The notes beneath the pieces are model-generated. The model was not told where the DNA came from, did not search any database, and was given only the letters and a program-made list of their open reading frames with translations. The position numbers and the translations under genes were made by a program. A stretch of 19,853 nt of DNA from an uncultured Oscillibacter sp. (GTDB lineage: Bacteria > Bacillota_A > Clostridia > Oscillospirales > Oscillospiraceae). The stretch is taken from positions 1 through 19,853 of the forward strand of contig CABQCB010000004.1 of NCBI GenBank assembly GCA_902462475.1, in the 5' to 3' direction. Position 1 is the first letter of the stretch. Every line of letters starts with the position of its first letter. Below, one piece after another: positions 6,843 through 13,413 of the stretch.

Positions 6843-8213
6843 ATGAAAGCGACGCGTTTTTTCTCTGTTTTTTTCCTCATGGCCCTGGTCGTCAATCTGC
6901 TGGCATTTCCTGTTTCGGCCGCGGAAGTCTCGCTGCCGGCCGATCCGGACATCCAGGCCAAGGCGGCATTGCTGGTGGATGCCAACACCGGCAACATCGT
7001 CTACGCCAAAAACGAACATGAAGAGCTCTACCCCGCCAGCCTCACCAAGATCATGACGGCACTTTTGGTGCTGGAAGCGGTAGACAGCGGAAAGCTCTCT
7101 TTGGACCAGCAGCTCACCGCTTCCGACACCATCACGGAGCTGGACAGCGACGGCAGCTCCGCCGGCATCCAGGTGGGCGAGATCATGACGGTGGAGCAGC
7201 TTCTGTACTGCATGCTGGTGGTCTCCGCCAACGAGGCCTGCGTCATTCTGGCCGAGGCCGTCAGCGGCGATGTGGACACCTTTGTGGACGCCATGAATGC
7301 AAAGGCTCAGGCCCTGGGATGCGAGAACACCCATTTCGTCAACCCCACCGGTCTTCACGACAGTCAGCACTACACCTCCGCCTGGGACCTGTACCTCATC
7401 ACGAAAGAGGCCATGAAGCATGAGGACTTCATGCGCATCTGCGACACGGGCGACATCACCCTGCCCGCGACCAACCTCTCCGAGGCACGCTCTCTCCACT
7501 CCACCAACTATCTCATCTCCGTCTAGCGCTCCCGGGGCTACTACAATACGGACGCCCACGGCATCAAGACCGGCTCCACCGACGCCGCCGGACACTGCCT
7601 GGTCTCCTCCGCCTCCAAGGGCAGCCTGAGCTTCATCAGCGTGATGCTGGGCTGCGAGCAGCTGCACCTGGAGGGCAATGAGATCCGCACCATGAGCTTT
7701 TACGAGACCAACCGCCTTTTCAACTGGGCTTTTGAAAACTTCGCCTACCAGACGGTGCTCACCTCCGACGAGATCCTCAAGGAAGTGGCCGTGTCCCTTT
7801 CCAAGATCGACCATGTGACCGTCCACCCCGCCGAGGATGTGGAGGTGCTGCTGCCCAAGGGCCTGGCCGCCGAGGATCTGGAGCGGACCATCACCCTCAA
7901 GTCCGACCCGGTGGAAGCGCCCATCTCCGCCGGCGACGTGCTGGGCACCGTGACCCTCTCCTATGACGGCACGGACTACGCCACTGTGGATCTGCTGGCC
8001 CTCAACGATGTGGAGGCCTCCCGCATCCTGACCTTCTGGCGGGATGTGAAAGCGTTTTTCTCCCAGACGGCCGTGAAGGTGATCGGCATCATCCTGCTGG
8101 TGGCGGTCGTGGCGCTGCTCTTGTGGAAGCTGGTATTCGGCCGCCGCCGTTACCGCTACGGCCGCAGCGTGAACTTCCGCAGCCGCCGGGGCTACCGGGG
8201 CCGCAGAAGATAA
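6843..8213 (+). pseudogene. D-alanyl-D-alanine carboxypeptidase (DacF-like), interrupted by an in-frame TAG
   Basis: The family trims the terminal D-Ala from peptidoglycan stem peptides (PBP5/DacF class, S11 peptidase). Reading from ATG 6843 (site CAGGAG at 6831-6836) gives a signal peptide ending near residue 27, then the Ser66-x-x-Lys69 motif in YPASLTKIMTA and Ser128-Ala-Asn130. Codon 228 is TAG (7524-7526). The same frame then continues without a break for 228 more codons: the third catalytic motif Lys242-Thr-Gly in GIKTGST, a PBP5-type C-terminal domain, a late transmembrane helix and a short Arg-rich tail (RRRYRYGRS). All elements of a full enzyme of 456 codons are present except codon 228. 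Without readthrough the 227-residue product lacks the KTG box and membrane anchor and should be inactive. A recent nonsense mutation, a base-call error or amber decoding are the options. Confidence 0.9.
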
Positions 8214-8227
8214 GGCACCGCACAGAT

Positions 8228-8260
8228 AAAAAAAGACTGCCCAATGGGCAGTCTTTTTTC
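8228..8260. terminator. Bidirectional terminator between dacF-like gene and nitroreductase
   Basis: The stem (8228-8242 with 8246-8260, loop AAT) has its GC core GACTGCCC paired with GGGCAGTC, flanked by an A-run and a T-run. It sits between convergent genes. Confidence 0.92.
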
Positions 8261-8262
8261 TT

Positions 8263-8775
8263 TTACAGGTAGCGCACCAGTTCCTCCATGGGCTTGCGGT
8301 CGGCGTGGAGCCGGGAGGGATGGGCCCCCTCGGCGCCGTAGCCCAAGGGCAGCAGGGCGATGGGCACCAGGCCCTGCATCTCCGGGAAGGCAGCCAGGAG
8401 CTTTTCCGGCTCGAACATGCCCACATAGGTAGTGCCCAGGCCCAGGTCCGCCGCCTGGAGCATCATCTGCGTCACCGCAATGGCGGCGTCGATCTCACCG
8501 TGGTTTTTCCCGTCGGTCTCCCGCTTCCAGGCCGCCTCCGGGTCATAGGCCACCACCAGCATCACCGGCGGATGGAAGTGGGCGGCGGTGCAGCCGTCGG
8601 CCTTTTCCAGGGCCTCCGGAGTCTGCAGCACGAAAATGCGCTGGGGCTGGAGGTTGTGGGCCGTGGGGGCATTGCGGCCCGCCTCCAGCACCGCTGCAAG
8701 CTTCTCCGGCTCCACAGGTCGGTCACTGAACTTGCGCAGGGAATACCGCGCCTGGGACAATTGGGCAAAATCCAT
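8263..8775 (-). CDS. Nitroreductase-family FMN oxidoreductase
   Basis: A small (170-residue) member of the nitroreductase superfamily, which are FMN-binding NAD(P)H-dependent oxidoreductases of broad substrate range. Evidence is the N-terminal RYSLRKFSDRPV signature (FMN phosphate-binding Arg/Ser pattern), RNAPTAHNLQPQ near residues 35-46, and the C-terminal block GLGTTYVGMF followed by LLPLGYGAEGAHPS. The start at 8773-8775 has AAGGAG ten bases upstream; the open frame extends to 8898 but upstream codons do not resemble the family and would include the promoter. It is monocistronic, with its own promoter and terminator. The physiological substrate is unknown. Confidence 0.92.
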   Translation of the reverse strand: MDFAQLSQARYSLRKFSDRPVEPEKLAAVLEAGRNAPTAHNLQPQRIFVLQTPEALEKADGCTAAHFHPPVMLVVAYDPEAAWKRETDGKNHGEIDAAIAVTQMMLQAADLGLGTTYVGMFEPEKLLAAFPEMQGLVPIALLPLGYGAEGAHPSRLHADRKPMEELVRYL

Positions 8776-8812
8776 GGAAATCTTCTCCTTTGCAGTGTTT
8801 TTGAATACCCGG

Positions 8813-8841
8813 ATTTTAGCACAGTTGTCCCGCCGGTGCAA
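8813..8841 (-). promoter_or_regulatory. Sigma-A-type promoter of the nitroreductase gene
   Basis: On the minus strand TTGCAC (8836-8841) and TAAAAT (8813-8818) are exactly 17 bp apart, and the start codon lies about 38 bases downstream of the -10. Confidence 0.75.
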
Positions 8842-8849
8842 TCCCCACT

Positions 8850-9398
8850 TTACGGATTCTGGCTCTCCCAGCCGTTCTGGCGCAGCAGCGCGTCGCACAG
8901 CTCCCGCCGCTGGGTATCGTAAAACTCCATGTACTTGAGGGAGTAGATGTCACTGACGATGTAGCGGTCCCGGCCGGACTGATAGATGGTCACATAGTCG
9001 TTGCCCACGTCGTACAGCACGCCCTCAAAGGAAACGGTATTCTGCGTCCCCACCAGGAACGTGGCCACGATGTAGTTGCCCACATTGCGCGCCAGCATGG
9101 CCCGCAGGGACCCCTTGTAGGCCTCCTGCACCGTGGTGGGAGACTCCAGCACCTCCTGGGGCAAGTCGTTTTTCATGTCCAGGTGGGCGCCGCCGGTCAT
9201 GAGCTTGGCGGTGGAGGCCATCCCCGTCTGCATGGGAACGGTGTTGAAGGGCTGGCCGGATGCGGTGCCGGGCATGGGGCCGGACATGGTGCCGGGCATG
9301 CCGTCCGGCACTGCCGCAGGCGTACTGCGCCTCGGGGTGATCTCCCCGCTCCAGTTGACGCCGCCGGGCGTCATGTTTGTGGTCTGATATTGGGTCAT
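8850..9398 (-). CDS. gerQ: GerQ-like spore coat protein
   Basis: A 182-residue protein with a disordered N-terminal half rich in Met, Pro, Gly, Thr and Gln (several P-G-T-M-type runs at residues 25-60) and a folded C-terminal domain. That domain (about residues 90-170) has LARNVGNYIVATFL, a central GVLYDVGNDYVTI, and a YIVSDIYSLKYMEF ending. It matches the GerQ pattern of a short helix, paired strands, GRDxYI and a final strand. In Bacillus GerQ is a coat protein needed for CwlJ localisation and function during calcium-dipicolinate germination and is cross-linked by transglutaminase. The upstream gene is a CwlJ-type hydrolase ending 10 bases before this start, the same pairing as in Bacillus. 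The ATG at 9396-9398 follows GAGAGG. The N-terminal half is low in similarity, so the assignment rests on the C-terminal domain and context. Confidence 0.82.
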   Translation of the reverse strand: MTQYQTTNMTPGGVNWSGEITPRRSTPAAVPDGMPGTMSGPMPGTASGQPFNTVPMQTGMASTAKLMTGGAHLDMKNDLPQEVLESPTTVQEAYKGSLRAMLARNVGNYIVATFLVGTQNTVSFEGVLYDVGNDYVTIYQSGRDRYIVSDIYSLKYMEFYDTQRRELCDALLRQNGWESQNP

Positions 9399-9408
9399 AG
9401 CGCACCTC

Positions 9409-9849
9409 TCAAGTCTTGTAATACGCGTCAGTTGGATTGTAGAAGCAGTGATCGCCGATCCGGGTCTGCCAGTACCCCACCTCCGATGGGAAGAAGGGGC
9501 GGCAGTTGGGGCCGAAGGGATTATAGAACCACAAGGATTCCGCCACGTCCGGCAGCCGGTTGCCTGCGATGGCCCAGTCGGCAATATCGTAATGAATCTG
9601 TTCGGGCCGCATATTGTAGATGTTTTGCGGATTGTACGCGCCGTTTTCCGTCTCACTGGCGCAGACGAACTGGTAGGGCTGGAAAATGATCTTGCGGATG
9701 CTGCCCTGCCCCACCCGGGCGTATTCCCCGCCCCGGGCATTCACCCGGTTCATGACCACGCCCGCCACCGCCTTCATACCGTTTTCTCCTTCTCCGCCCG
9801 CCTCGCACTGGATCAGCCGGGCCAGCAGTTCCCGGTCGGAATATGCCAT
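9409..9849 (-). CDS. cwlJ: CwlJ-type spore cortex-lytic enzyme (SleB/CwlJ hydrolase)
   Basis: A 146-residue Hydrolase_2 domain protein, the length of CwlJ rather than SleB because there is no signal peptide and no peptidoglycan-binding domain. The signature is ARLIQCEAGGEGENGMKAV with presumed catalytic Glu16, then VVMNRV. Further conserved parts are YQFVC, the Trp-Ala helix (IADWAIAG) and the LWFYNP ... HCFYNP aromatic blocks. CwlJ degrades muramic-lactam cortex peptidoglycan during germination, is made in the mother cell and assembles on the forespore surface, which agrees with the missing signal peptide. gerQ follows in the same operon. Confidence 0.92.
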   Translation of the reverse strand: MAYSDRELLARLIQCEAGGEGENGMKAVAGVVMNRVNARGGEYARVGQGSIRKIIFQPYQFVCASETENGAYNPQNIYNMRPEQIHYDIADWAIAGNRLPDVAESLWFYNPFGPNCRPFFPSEVGYWQTRIGDHCFYNPTDAYYKT

Positions 9850-9879
9850 GGTTCCTTACCTCACTTCCTCTGCTGACCC

Positions 9880-9907
9880 ATTGTATGCAAAAAGGCCGCC
9901 GCGGGTG
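9880..9907 (-). promoter_or_regulatory. Probable mother-cell sigma (E or K) promoter of cwlJ-gerQ
   Basis: The minus strand has CATACAAT at 9880-9887, the textbook -10 of sigma-E and close to the sigma-K -10. A CACC (sigma-K -35 pattern) lies 16 bp upstream at 9904-9907; no sigma-E -35 was found. The spacer lies within the terminator of the upstream gene. Known biology of cwlJ, which is mother-cell expressed, supports the call, but the -35 is weak. Confidence 0.5.
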
Positions 9908-9920
9908 CTTCCCGCGGCGG
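9889..9920 (-). terminator. Terminator of the glycosyltransferase gene
   Basis: A perfect 10-bp GC stem (9896-9905 with 9911-9920) is followed on the minus strand by CCTTTTT (T-run at 9889-9893), 14 bases past the glycosyltransferase stop. Confidence 0.9.
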
Positions 9921-9933
9921 TCTTTTGCTGTTT

Positions 9934-11076
9934 TTATTGGGCAGAGCCCGCTTTTTGCTCGGCAATAGCCTGGCGGAACATGTCCTCCGTCTGCTGGATG
10001 GAACGGTCCAGGGCATAGAGCTTGGCGTGCTCGGCGTAGCGCTTTTCCATCTCCACCCGCTCCTGGGGATGCTCGATCCACCAGTCGATGCGCGCTGCCA
10101 GGGCGTCGCTGTCCCCGGCGGGGAACAGGCTCTGGCTGTCCAGGGCAAACTGGGGCGTGGCGGAACGGGGGGAGTTTGCGATGACCGGCACCAGGCCGCA
10201 GGCAAACGCCTCCATGCAGCTCATGGCCTCGATCTCCGCGTCGGAGGTATGCACATACAAATCCGCCATGTGCAAGATCTCCAGCAGCCGCTCCGGCTCG
10301 TAAAACTCCATGACGATGGGGTTGGGAAGCTTTTTGGCCAGGCGGCGGTACTTGCCCTCCAGAGGGCCCTTGCCCGCCAGGATCACCTGGATGCGGTCGG
10401 CATAGCGGCTTTTGGCGCAGGCCTCGATGAGCACGTCCTGCCGCTTTTCGCCTGCGTAGCGGCCCACCATCAGCACATTGAAAAAGCCCTCCATCCACGG
10501 TTCCTTGGGGCGTTTCCCATACTGGTACTGGGGGCTGATGCCGTTGGAGATCACATGGAGCTTGGCGGTGTAGCCGTGGCGGCGGAGCTGGTCGGCGATC
10601 ATGGCGCTGGGACAGTGGATATGGGTGAAGCGGTTAAAGAAGCTGTCCCGGAAGCGGTTATAGACAAAGTCGTTCACCCGCTTGCTGTTGCCCATGTGCA
10701 GAGTAAAGGTGATGTTTTCCGGCTGGCAGTGGAACGCCGCCGTATGGGGAATGCCCAGCTTTTCCACATGTCGGAGGCCCGAGACGCCCAGGGGCGAGGG
10801 CATCATGAAATGCACCACGTCCGCCCAGGCGGCGGCTTTTTCAAAGACATGCCGGTTGGGAATGGCCAGGCGCATGCCCTGGCTGGTGATCAGATGCTCC
10901 ACAATGGGGAAAAAGCGCATCTGCCGCACGGCATATTTGTAGTCCGCCGGTTTTCCCGTGGCGATGACACGCACCTCGTTGCCGTGCTCCCGCAGCGCCA
11001 TGGCGAAGCGCCGGGCGCTGATGGTGGTGCCGTTGTTTGCGTCGTCGAACTGGTCAATGACCAAAACGATCTTCAT
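9934..11076 (-). CDS. GT4-family glycosyltransferase
   Basis: A 380-residue retaining GT-B glycosyltransferase. The N-terminal Rossmann domain begins MKIVLVIDQFDDANNGTT, with the acceptor-side glycine-rich loop, and goes on to the HFMMPSPLG and HCQPENIT segments. The C-terminal domain has MVGRYAGEKRQDVLIEA and the E-x7-E motif in SDAEIEAMSCMEAFACG, which binds the nucleotide-sugar donor. No membrane segment is obvious. Members of this type glycosylate diacylglycerol, teichoic acid precursors or polysaccharides; nothing here fixes the acceptor. The start at 11074-11076 is chosen over a TTG at 11100 because homology begins there; the GAGGGAG site is somewhat distant, about 12 bases. It is monocistronic with its own promoter and terminator. 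Confidence 0.9.
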   Translation of the reverse strand: MKIVLVIDQFDDANNGTTISARRFAMALREHGNEVRVIATGKPADYKYAVRQMRFFPIVEHLITSQGMRLAIPNRHVFEKAAAWADVVHFMMPSPLGVSGLRHVEKLGIPHTAAFHCQPENITFTLHMGNSKRVNDFVYNRFRDSFFNRFTHIHCPSAMIADQLRRHGYTAKLHVISNGISPQYQYGKRPKEPWMEGFFNVLMVGRYAGEKRQDVLIEACAKSRYADRIQVILAGKGPLEGKYRRLAKKLPNPIVMEFYEPERLLEILHMADLYVHTSDAEIEAMSCMEAFACGLVPVIANSPRSATPQFALDSQSLFPAGDSDALAARIDWWIEHPQERVEMEKRYAEHAKLYALDRSIQQTEDMFRQAIAEQKAGSAQ

Positions 11077-11123
11077 AAATGGTCTGTTCTCCCTCAACAC
11101 AGATTTCGTTTACAATATGTGTC

Positions 11124-11152
11124 AGTGTATCATCTTTCTATTCGATTGTCCA
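11124..11152 (-). promoter_or_regulatory. Sigma-A-type promoter of the glycosyltransferase gene
   Basis: On the minus strand TGGACA (11147-11152) and TACACT (11124-11129) are 17 bp apart, with the -10 preceded by TGA. It lies just after the terminator of the TSCPD gene. Confidence 0.55.
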
Positions 11153-11174
11153 CAAAAGGCTGGCAAAACAAAAG

Positions 11175-11204
11175 AAAAAAGCCATGCCGCTGCATGGCTT
11201 TTTC
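11175..11204 (-). terminator. Terminator of the TSCPD-domain gene
   Basis: A stem with core GCCATGC (11181-11187) pairing GCATGGC (11192-11198), extended by A-T pairs, is followed on the minus strand by a T-run from 11180 down to 11175. Confidence 0.85.
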
Positions 11205-11207
11205 CGC

Positions 11208-11468
11208 TTACTGCGCCTTGCTGGCCAGGATCTGCTCCAGGCCCCGGGCCAGCTGGTCCGGGCAGGAGGTGGACTTGGCACCGCAGTGGATGCCCTTCAT
11301 GCGCTCGATGGCCTCCTGGGCGGACATGCCCTTGACCAGGGCGCTGATGCCCTGCAGATTGCCGCTGCAGCCGCCCACGACCTCCAGCTTCTCGATGATG
11401 CCCTGGTCGCTGAGCTCCACACTCATTTCCCGAGAGCACACGCCCTGGGGACGGAAGGAATACTTCAT
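11208..11468 (-). CDS. TSCPD domain-containing small protein (TIGR03905-like)
   Basis: An 86-residue protein with the small TSCPD fold found at the C-terminus of some class II ribonucleotide reductases and as stand-alone proteins in clostridia. Visible motifs are the GVCSREM start region, GGCSGNLQGISALVKGM near residues 32-48, and the closing HCGAKSTSCPDQLA, which gives the domain its name. Four cysteines (in GVCS, GGCSG, IHCG and TSCPD) are placed for possible metal binding. Its function is unknown. The ATG at 11466-11468 follows GAGGAG. It is monocistronic and divergent from the PadR gene. Confidence 0.9.
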   Translation of the reverse strand: MKYSFRPQGVCSREMSVELSDQGIIEKLEVVGGCSGNLQGISALVKGMSAQEAIERMKGIHCGAKSTSCPDQLARGLEQILASKAQ

Positions 11469-11502
11469 ATGCCTTTTTCTCCTCTTTTTTTAATCTTTCA
11501 AC

Positions 11503-11531
11503 AGGATAGCACGCTGCGCCGCAAAAGGCAA
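11503..11531 (-). promoter_or_regulatory. Sigma-A-type promoter of the TSCPD gene
   Basis: On the minus strand TTGCCT (11526-11531) and TATCCT (11503-11508) are 17 bp apart, with TGC directly before the -10 (extended -10). It is back to back with the padR promoter, the two -35 boxes lying 14 bp apart. Confidence 0.65.
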
Positions 11532-11545
11532 GCCTCACTTGCCCC

Positions 11546-11574
11546 TTGACAATATCGAATATCGGTATTATAGT
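11546..11574 (+). promoter_or_regulatory. Strong sigma-A promoter of the padR-DUF2812 operon
   Basis: A perfect TTGACA (11546-11551) and TATAGT (11569-11574) are 17 bp apart. The spacer contains the left arm of a perfect inverted repeat, so a repressor bound there would block polymerase. Confidence 0.85.
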
Positions 11575-11601
11575 GAAATCAGAAATAACGATATTCGATA
11601 T
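11552..11601. promoter_or_regulatory. Perfect 13-bp inverted repeat, likely PadR operator
   Basis: ATATCGAATATCG at 11552-11564 and its exact reverse complement at 11589-11601 flank the -10 box and predicted transcription start. Arm centres are 37 bp apart, about 3.5 helical turns. One arm lies in the promoter spacer and the other just before the ribosome site. Autorepression by the PadR protein encoded immediately downstream is the natural reading. Confidence 0.75.
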
Positions 11602-11619
11602 TTGGGGAGGAGGTGCCCT

Positions 11620-11946
11620 ATGGCCCGGGAGAAATTCCACACCCTGACGGAGCAGATGTTCTATATCCTGCTGTGCCTGACCAAAGAGCAGTGCGGCACG
11701 GACCTGATGTCCGCCGTGTCCGCCCTGACAGGCGGGCGGGTGATCGTGGGGCCCGGCACGCTCTATAATCTGCTGGAGCAGTTCCAGACCGCCGGCATGA
11801 TCGAGGAGACGAAGGTGGAGGGCCGCCGCCGCAGCTACCGCATCACGGCGGCAGGACGGCAGGCCCTGGCGGAGGAGTACCGGCGTCTTATCACGCTGGC
11901 AGAGGACTACCGGCGCGTCATGCCGGAGGAAGGAGCGCAGACATGA
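11620..11946 (+). CDS. PadR-family transcriptional regulator
   Basis: A 108-residue winged-helix repressor of the short PadR-s2 type. The N-terminal wHTH contains LTEQMFYILLCL, then GPGTLYNLLEQFQTAGMI (recognition helix, about residues 46-65), then the wing RRRSYRITAAGRQAL. A C-terminal helix for dimerisation follows (LAEEYRRLITLAEDYRRV). The ATG at 11620 is set by the GGGGAGGAGG site at 11604-11613; upstream codons overlap the promoter. The stop overlaps the DUF2812 start as ATGA. PadR-DUF2812 pairs are common in Firmicutes, and the regulator probably represses its own operon through the inverted repeat upstream. The inducer is unknown. Confidence 0.93.
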   Translation: MAREKFHTLTEQMFYILLCLTKEQCGTDLMSAVSALTGGRVIVGPGTLYNLLEQFQTAGMIEETKVEGRRRSYRITAAGRQALAEEYRRLITLAEDYRRVMPEEGAQT

Positions 11947-13358
11947 AAAAGAAGCGGATCTACCGGCCGGCCTTTTACTCCTTTTATGACGCCCAGGGCA
12001 TCGCCGCCCACTTAGAGCGCATGGCGGCGCGGGGCTGGATGATCGACTCCCTCTCCGGTGCGCTTTGGCGCTACCGGGCCATGGAGCCGGCGCAGCTCCA
12101 TTTTGCCGTCACCTACTTTCCCAAGGCGTCCGCCTTTGATCCGGGCCCCACAGAGGGCCAGCAGGTCTTTGCGGACTACTGCGCCCAGGTGGGATGGGAA
12201 CCGGCGGTCCGGTGGGGACAGATGCAGATCTTCTGTACAGACCAGCGCGACCCCATCCCTCTGGAGACGGAACCGGTGACTCAGGTAGAAAACATCCGCG
12301 CCGCCATGCGCCGCAACTTTCTGCCGGGGATGCTTGCCATGCTGGCGCTGGCCATATTCCAGATGGTGTTTTTCTTCTGGCGGATGTACACCGACCCCCT
12401 GGACGTACTCGGCTCCCCCATCTCCCTGCTCTCGTCGGCCATCTGGCTGCCCATCGCCCTCATGGCCCTGTTGGAGCTGTTCGCCTACGCCCGGTGGCTG
12501 CCCCGGGCCCGCCGGGCGGCCCGGGAGGGCCGCATGCTCCACCTGCGCACCTGGCGCTACGCCAGCTTTGCCTTTGTGAGCATCCTGTTTGCGGTGGAGA
12601 TCTTATTCCTGCTGACCACCTCCCGGCGGGAGCTGGTATATTTTCTCTTCGGCGCGGGGCTGGTGGTGCTGGTGTGCGCCCTCTCCGCCGCCGTGACCCG
12701 CGCCCTCCGGGGCCTGGGGGCCTCCCGGCGGGTGAACCGGGCCGTATCCATCGGCATCTGCGTAGCCGTCACCCTGGCGGGCATGTCGGCGCTGGTGGCC
12801 GGGGTGATCTCCCTGAGCCATCGCGGGCTGCTGGGCAGCTCCGCCCCGGTGGATACCTACACCGTCTACGGCATCACCTGGGAGGTCTATGCCGACCCCA
12901 TCCCATTGCGGGCAGAGGATCTGACCGGCACGGCGGAGGACGACCGCTACTCTACGGAAGCACGCATCCAGTCCTCTCCCCTGCTGACCCAGGCGGACTA
13001 CCGCCAGGACCTGCGGCTGGACTGCGACGAGGAGCTGCCGGATCTATCCTACACGGTGGTGGACGTGAAGCTGCCCCTTTTGTACGGCCTTTGCCGGGAC
13101 TACCTGCTGGAGCAGTACGCCCGCCGCTCCCCGGAGGTGCCGGAGGAATACATGGACCACGCGGTGCTCCAGGACTGGGCCCCCGACGGAGTGACCGCCC
13201 TCTACCGCCACTATACCGGCGCCGAGCCTCGGAACCGATACGTCTTTTGCTGGGACGGCCGCCTGGCGGAAGTGCATTACTGGGGCGACGGTCCTACCCA
13301 GGCCCAGCTGGAGCAGACGGCAGCGGCCCTGTGCCCGGAGGCCCTGGCTCTCCCGTAA
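11943..13358 (+). CDS. DUF2812-domain membrane protein
   Basis: A 471-residue integral membrane protein. The N-terminal DUF2812 domain (about residues 1-115) has the characteristic IYRPAFYSFYDAQGIAAHLERMA opening and the aromatic, Cys-containing end of QIFCTDQRDP. About five hydrophobic segments follow (near 128-150, 160-183, 208-228, 233-252 and 268-292). A C-terminal soluble region of about 170 residues (300-471), probably extracytoplasmic, contains several Tyr/Trp-rich strands. This C-terminal extension is larger than in minimal DUF2812 proteins and its role is unknown. The start overlaps the padR stop. The gene is presumably regulated by that PadR protein; no enzymatic motif was recognised. 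Confidence 0.9.
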   Translation: MKKKRIYRPAFYSFYDAQGIAAHLERMAARGWMIDSLSGALWRYRAMEPAQLHFAVTYFPKASAFDPGPTEGQQVFADYCAQVGWEPAVRWGQMQIFCTDQRDPIPLETEPVTQVENIRAAMRRNFLPGMLAMLALAIFQMVFFFWRMYTDPLDVLGSPISLLSSAIWLPIALMALLELFAYARWLPRARRAAREGRMLHLRTWRYASFAFVSILFAVEILFLLTTSRRELVYFLFGAGLVVLVCALSAAVTRALRGLGASRRVNRAVSIGICVAVTLAGMSALVAGVISLSHRGLLGSSAPVDTYTVYGITWEVYADPIPLRAEDLTGTAEDDRYSTEARIQSSPLLTQADYRQDLRLDCDEELPDLSYTVVDVKLPLLYGLCRDYLLEQYARRSPEVPEEYMDHAVLQDWAPDGVTALYRHYTGAEPRNRYVFCWDGRLAEVHYWGDGPTQAQLEQTAAALCPEALALP

Positions 13359-13383
13359 CGGTCCCGTCCGGTCCCTCGCAGCA

Positions 13384-13413
13384 AAAAAAGAGAGGCTTAT
13401 GCCTCTCTTTTTT
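13384..13413. terminator. Bidirectional terminator between DUF2812 gene and spo0A
   Basis: A stem (GAGAGGC, loop TTAT, GCCTCTC) is flanked by an A-run and a T-run. The spo0A stop codon TAA (13412-13414) overlaps its edge. Confidence 0.92.

Noticed and set aside
7524..7526. Pyrrolysine insertion at the dacF amber codon
   Set aside because: No pyl genes are visible in the window, no D,D-carboxypeptidase is known to need pyrrolysine, and a single point change explains the TAG more simply. Kept only as something to check.
6828..8426. A 532-codon minus-strand open frame antisense to the dacF-like gene
   Set aside because: The sense strand shows all D,D-carboxypeptidase motifs; the antisense protein is low-complexity (Gly/His/Val-rich) with no recognisable domain.
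9925..11493. A 522-codon plus-strand open frame antisense to the glycosyltransferase
   Set aside because: It is the His/Leu/Val-rich complement of a real GT4 gene with no own ribosome site, crossing a promoter and a terminator.
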